Assembly: GCA_902494295.1 (NCBI GenBank)
Contig: CABUSL010000088.1
Location: 1 to 9,085 of the forward strand
Direction of reading: 5' to 3'
DNA length: 9,085 bases
Source of the DNA: an uncultured Collinsella sp.
Lineage (GTDB): Bacteria; Actinomycetota; Coriobacteriia; Coriobacteriales; Coriobacteriaceae
Of the stretch, positions 6,533 through 9,085 are shown one piece after another (position 1 is the stretch's first letter; each line of letters begins with the position of its first letter). The position numbers and the translations under genes were made by a program. The notes beneath the pieces are model-generated. The model worked only from the letters and a program-made list of their open reading frames with translations, was not told the origin of the DNA and did not search any database.

Positions 6533-6829
6533 ATGGCATATTACTGGCCCCAGTACGGCATCGCCATCGAAGTCGACGACGATCCCCATCTCCTACCTTT
6601 CGACGAAGAGGTATTCCCCGATACGACGGTCTACCACGTTACCACCGATGTGATCTGCGACCCCGAGTCGTTCTCGGCGCTCGCCCACCACATCGCGCGT
6701 ATCCACGACATCGAGCTCCCTCACGACTTTGACGAGCTCATCTACTCGCGCCGCCTGATGCTTCACATGCTCTTTGGAGCGGACCCGTCCACCTTTGCGC
6801 GCGTCTATACCACCAAGGATGCCGCATGA
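6533..6829 (+). CDS. Small acidic cytoplasmic protein, unknown function
   Basis: This is a 98-residue protein with no signal peptide or membrane segment and many Asp and Glu residues. The ATG has AGGGAGG five bases upstream. The frame is open 23 codons further back to a stop at 6461 but offers no other usual start codon. The opening YYWPQYGIAIEVDDDPHLLP (3-22) faintly recalls the strand pair of restriction-endonuclease-like folds (FYWP...VVEVD...H in DUF559/Vsr-type proteins), but the protein is short and a catalytic set such as D...ExK cannot be shown, so I give no nuclease call. Residues 45-65 and 70-82 look helical. Its stop overlaps the next start as ATGA, which links its synthesis to that of the membrane protein. 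It is the only member of the cluster predicted to stay in the cytoplasm. Confidence 0.7.
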   Translation: MAYYWPQYGIAIEVDDDPHLLPFDEEVFPDTTVYHVTTDVICDPESFSALAHHIARIHDIELPHDFDELIYSRRLMLHMLFGADPSTFARVYTTKDAA

Positions 6830-7335
6830 GCGCGAAGAGGCCACCCCACTTTGTAGGCCTGGGTCGTCGCAAGAAGCTCATCGTTGCCTGTTTGGCCATC
6901 GTCTGCGCCCTTGTCGCCGTAGGACTATACGCTTGGCAGTCGCAGCCCGTACCCGAGGCGGGCGCTTCGGTTACGACGGCCGAGGGCAAAACGCGTCAGG
7001 AAATCCAAGATGAGCTCGACGCTATCGTCCGCGACAACATGATGACGATTTCGGTCGCGCCGGTCGCTCAGCTGCAGGAGGACGGCAAGCTGCGCGTCAA
7101 CGTGCAAAACGTCCAAGACAATAAATTTCCCCAGCGATTCCGCGTCATCCAAAACGACGAGACCATGTACGAATCCGGTGTGGTCGAGACCGGCAAGACA
7201 ATCGAGACGTGCCCCGCCGGCGACATCAAAGAAGGCGAGGCGTACATCGAGATCCAGGCACTCGATGCCAAGACCCTCGACAGCCACGGCAATCCGACAC
7301 GTGTCAAGGTGCGGGTTGAGCAAGCCGAGAACTAG
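6826..7335 (+). CDS. Single-pass membrane protein with extracellular beta-rich domain, unknown function
   Basis: This encodes 169 residues. A basic N-terminus (RRKK at 14-17) is followed by one hydrophobic helix (KLIVACLAIVCALVAVGLYAW, about 17-37), so the rest should face outside. After a linker (40-60) comes a compact domain from about 72 to 166: MMTISVAPVAQL, then NVQNVQDNKFPQRFRVIQND (93-112), ETMYESGVVETGKTIETCP (112-130), then EAYIEIQALDA (138-148). Alternating hydrophobic and polar residues suggest an immunoglobulin-like beta sandwich. The order 'N-Y/F-P-x-R-V/F...Y-S-G-V/I...P/G...G-x-Y/A' recalls small domains I have seen beside surface-protein genes in Firmicutes and Actinobacteria; I cannot name a family. 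The start overlaps the previous stop as ATGA. One extracellular cysteine (C129) is present. It may be the membrane partner of the secreted proteins downstream. Confidence 0.8.
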   Translation: MSAKRPPHFVGLGRRKKLIVACLAIVCALVAVGLYAWQSQPVPEAGASVTTAEGKTRQEIQDELDAIVRDNMMTISVAPVAQLQEDGKLRVNVQNVQDNKFPQRFRVIQNDETMYESGVVETGKTIETCPAGDIKEGEAYIEIQALDAKTLDSHGNPTRVKVRVEQAEN

Positions 7336-7388
7336 CTTTTCCGGCCGACGCGGCACCGCACGCAATTCACCAGCATTCGTCCAATCAT

Positions 7389-7405
7389 CGCGGGGACGGC
7401 CCGCG
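7389..7405. promoter_or_regulatory. GC-rich stem-loop between two surface-cluster genes
   Basis: CGCGGG (7389-7394) and CCCGCG (7400-7405) form a perfect 6-bp stem around a five-base loop, inside the 90-base gap after the membrane protein gene and 20 bases before the next ATG. No T-run follows, so it is unlikely to stop transcription fully. It may protect the 5' end of a processed downstream message and so raise output of the secreted protein, but this is a guess in a GC-rich genome. Confidence 0.3.
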
Positions 7406-7425
7406 GCGAATAGAAAGGAACGACC

Positions 7426-8025
7426 ATGGACATCACCAGGAACATGAACGGAGCCAGAGCGCTCGTCGTGGGCGCAGGGCTCGCGCTCGCGCTCGCAATG
7501 GGCGCTGCCCCGACGCCAGCTATGGCGGCCGGGCGCGTTGGAACCACGAAAGTAATGGTCAGGACCGAGATCGACAACGTTGAGTTCAAAGTTCCGACGG
7601 TTATTCCCTTCGTCGCCAAGGCCGACGGCACGCTCCAGGGCCCCTCAGAAGACGCGACCACCATCGATAATCATTCGGCCTACGGCATCCATGTCACCAA
7701 CATGAAGATCGACGCCATGAACACCTGGACCATTGCTGCCGACGCCAAGGCCGGAACCGTGCAGAACTCCATCGACTTTAAGGTCGGCCCCGACGGCGCA
7801 CTCCAGAACGCCAGCGCCGCAATGCAGGGGACGGGCCTCGATCTTTCCAAGAACGCAGCCTTCGACATGAGCTACCAGGGCATTGCCGGCGGCAAGGACA
7901 AAATTAAGCTCAAGACAAGCGGAAACGTCGCCCGCGTCACGCGCGACATCTTCCGCGTAACCGGCGAAGGCGATCAGGTTGCAACGATCACCTGGACGGT
8001 CGAGCCCGGTGCGCACACGGCATAA
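7426..8025 (+). CDS. Secreted surface-associated beta-rich protein without anchor, unknown function
   Basis: This is a 199-residue exported protein. The ATG has AAAGGA six bases upstream. The signal peptide is clear: a basic start, then LVVGAGLALALAMGAAPTPA and cleavage after AMA or AMAA (about 34/35). The mature part of about 165 residues has no cysteine, no second membrane segment and no sorting motif, so it is either released or held by another protein. The segment VEFKVPTVIPFVAKADGTLQ (52-71) followed by a Thr/Asn-rich strand (78-95, TTIDNHSAYGIHVTNMKI) and the closing QVATITWTVEP (184-194) suggest a beta sandwich. The 'VPTVIPF..DADG...I.N.S...V.V.N' layout recalls secreted proteins of WxL-type or pilin-like clusters, but no WxL signature is present. 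It is followed at once by the small wall-anchored protein. Confidence 0.85.
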   Translation: MDITRNMNGARALVVGAGLALALAMGAAPTPAMAAGRVGTTKVMVRTEIDNVEFKVPTVIPFVAKADGTLQGPSEDATTIDNHSAYGIHVTNMKIDAMNTWTIAADAKAGTVQNSIDFKVGPDGALQNASAAMQGTGLDLSKNAAFDMSYQGIAGGKDKIKLKTSGNVARVTRDIFRVTGEGDQVATITWTVEPGAHTA

Positions 8026-8290
8026 GGCCGTCGCCCTGGCCGCCGCCGTCAGCATCCTAGCGTTTGGCCCAGCCATGGCCTTTGCCCAGCAAGAACAGGC
8101 GCAGGCCGCCACGCAAGTGACGGTCGACCTCTCGGGGCTCGACCGCGGCGACCGCGAGGAACCATTGGCGCAGACAGGCGATGGACGATGGCTCTTGGCA
8201 GCAGGCGCCACAGCAGCAGGCGCGGGAACCGCCAGCCTCGGCCTGCACATCAAACGCAGCCAGAAACAAAACACGGACAGGCCGCACTAA
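8009..8290 (+). CDS. Very small cell-wall-anchored protein with LAQTG (LAXTG) sorting signal
   Basis: This 93-residue protein is almost all targeting signal. Residues 1-26 form a textbook signal peptide (MRTRHKAVALAAAV... ending AMAFA, cut before QQEQ). Residues 53-57 are LAQTG, followed by a hydrophobic stretch (61-79) and a basic tail starting KRSQK (82-86), the three parts of a sortase substrate. LAXTG is the form favoured by class E sortases of high-GC Gram-positives. After both cuts only about 30 residues would remain on the wall: a Gln/Ala-rich start, TQVTVDLSGLDRG (35-47) and an acidic spacer. I chose GTG 8009, which gives the best signal peptide and lies 17 bases inside the previous gene; its ribosome site is weak, so translation is probably coupled. 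A TTG at 7979 would add ten residues. No sortase gene is in the window. Confidence 0.75.
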   Translation: MRTRHKAVALAAAVSILAFGPAMAFAQQEQAQAATQVTVDLSGLDRGDREEPLAQTGDGRWLLAAGATAAGAGTASLGLHIKRSQKQNTDRPH

Positions 8291-8308
8291 ATTAGCTAAG
8301 GAGACCCC

Positions 8309-9085
8309 ATGGCATCGAAGAACCTTTTGCCCGTCGTCGCACTCTGCGGCGCGCTCGCAACCGGAACGCCTGTCGCCGCTTGGGCGACTCCCGTCATGGC
8401 AGACTCCTTACCAGCAGCCCTAAGCTCCGCACCAAATCCGTCGAGCGCCATTGCGTGCAAGCGTTTTTCGATCGCACAGGCTGCAATCTCAACCTCGGGA
8501 TGCCTTCGTCGTAATACGGACGGTTCGATAGTCGTGGATATCAATCGTTCGAACAAGGCAAACGGCTCCCAGGCGGGGTACGCCGTCTGCACGTGGCGCT
8601 CGGTTGTGCTCGACGCAGATGGCGATCCGTGCAATTTAGAGCTGCACATCGACATCGCTTCGATCGATGACTCGGCGAACGGAGCGAAGGTCGCCTTCGA
8701 CGGTGCGTTTTTCGAGAAAGGAGGCGGTATATGTCTGGGCTGCGCCGCCGCGAATGCAGACGACACGCAGCCCACCCTCTCATTCACGGCATCGTTGCGG
8801 TTGACCAAAGCCGACACCGATGCCATCGCGGCGGGAGAAGCGTCCCTGCTGTTCTACGCCGTCAGCACCAAAGACACAGACGCTCATTTCGAGAAGCCAG
8901 CCGGATCACTCAGCCTTACACGAGGGATAGAGGCAGGCCCTATTGAAATCGATGCCCACGCGCAAAGCAGGCAACGCATTCTTGCCGACCCGGCGCTTCT
9001 CGAAATGGAGTGGAACGGATCAGGAGCCATCGGAATTATCCCCTCCGCGCTTGACGCCAAGACGCTCCCCTCAAACGACGAACCC
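8309..9085 (+). CDS. Secreted cysteine-containing surface protein (partial, C-terminus outside window)
   Basis: This frame is open from ATG 8309 to the right edge (259 codons, no stop). AAGGAG lies five to six bases before the ATG, and the gene follows the previous stop by 18 bases. The N-terminus is a signal peptide: K4, then LLPVVALCGALATGTPVAAW, with cleavage probably after ATPVMA (31). Six cysteines fall in the exported part: C50, C65, C94, C108 and the pair C142/C145 (ICLGC), an even number that would allow disulfides. The middle (90-205) alternates polar and hydrophobic residues, as in a beta-rich domain: AGYAVCTWRSVVLDADGD (89-106), LELHIDIASID (110-120), TLSFTASLRLTKADTD (156-171). 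I recognise no family. A C-terminal anchor, if any, lies beyond the window. Its position makes it a likely partner of the two preceding exported proteins. Confidence 0.8.
   Translation, partial: MASKNLLPVVALCGALATGTPVAAWATPVMADSLPAALSSAPNPSSAIACKRFSIAQAAISTSGCLRRNTDGSIVVDINRSNKANGSQAGYAVCTWRSVVLDADGDPCNLELHIDIASIDDSANGAKVAFDGAFFEKGGGICLGCAAANADDTQPTLSFTASLRLTKADTDAIAAGEASLLFYAVSTKDTDAHFEKPAGSLSLTRGIEAGPIEIDAHAQSRQRILADPALLEMEWNGSGAIGIIPSALDAKTLPSNDEP

Noticed and set aside
7336..7425. Terminator after the membrane protein gene
   Set aside because: The only clear stem (7389-7405) is not followed by a T-run, and the next gene continues the cluster.

Overview
The window looks like part of a chromosome from a high-GC, anaerobic Gram-positive actinobacterium of the class Coriobacteriia, most likely a Collinsella-like gut organism. 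This is inferred from gene content and style: a ferredoxin-fused, bifurcating-type electron transfer flavoprotein beside a GlcD-like dehydrogenase, a cell-wall sorting signal of the LAXTG type, and GC-rich codons with occasional GTG starts. No rRNA, tRNA, CRISPR array, insertion sequence or phage gene was seen.

Layout. Positions 1-457 (minus) hold the N-terminal part of a 2-keto-3-deoxygluconate permease (KdgT family), cut by the window edge. Positions 609-1614 (minus) hold azlD and azlC, overlapping by 11 bases, a two-part branched-chain amino-acid exporter. Across a 137-base divergent spacer with a perfect tandem 10-base repeat, a plus-strand HD-domain phosphohydrolase gene (1752-2564) ends tail-to-tail with the next operon, their stop codons overlapping. 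That operon, 6186 down to 2561 on the minus strand, is a tight three-gene unit: a GlcD/LctD-like FAD dehydrogenase, EtfB and a ferredoxin-fused EtfA. Together they resemble the electron-confurcating lactate dehydrogenase of acetogens: a 2-hydroxyacid (probably lactate) would be oxidised to the 2-oxoacid, with NAD+ reduction driven by reduced ferredoxin.

Positions 6187-6532 are a 346-base divergent control region with promoter-like boxes for both directions, phased GTCA repeats and a strong stem-loop just before the first plus-strand gene. From 6533 to the right edge runs a five-gene plus-strand cluster: a small acidic cytoplasmic protein, a single-pass membrane protein with an extracellular beta-rich domain, a secreted protein with no anchor, a very small protein with a signal peptide and an LAQTG sorting signal, and a secreted cysteine-containing protein that runs off the window.

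The metabolic genes on the left are ordinary families. The surface cluster on the right is the least explained part and the best candidate for an undescribed system. Its composition (secreted unanchored proteins, a single-pass membrane partner and a tiny wall-anchored peptide) resembles the general plan of WxL/Csc cell-surface complexes of Firmicutes, but no WxL signature was seen.
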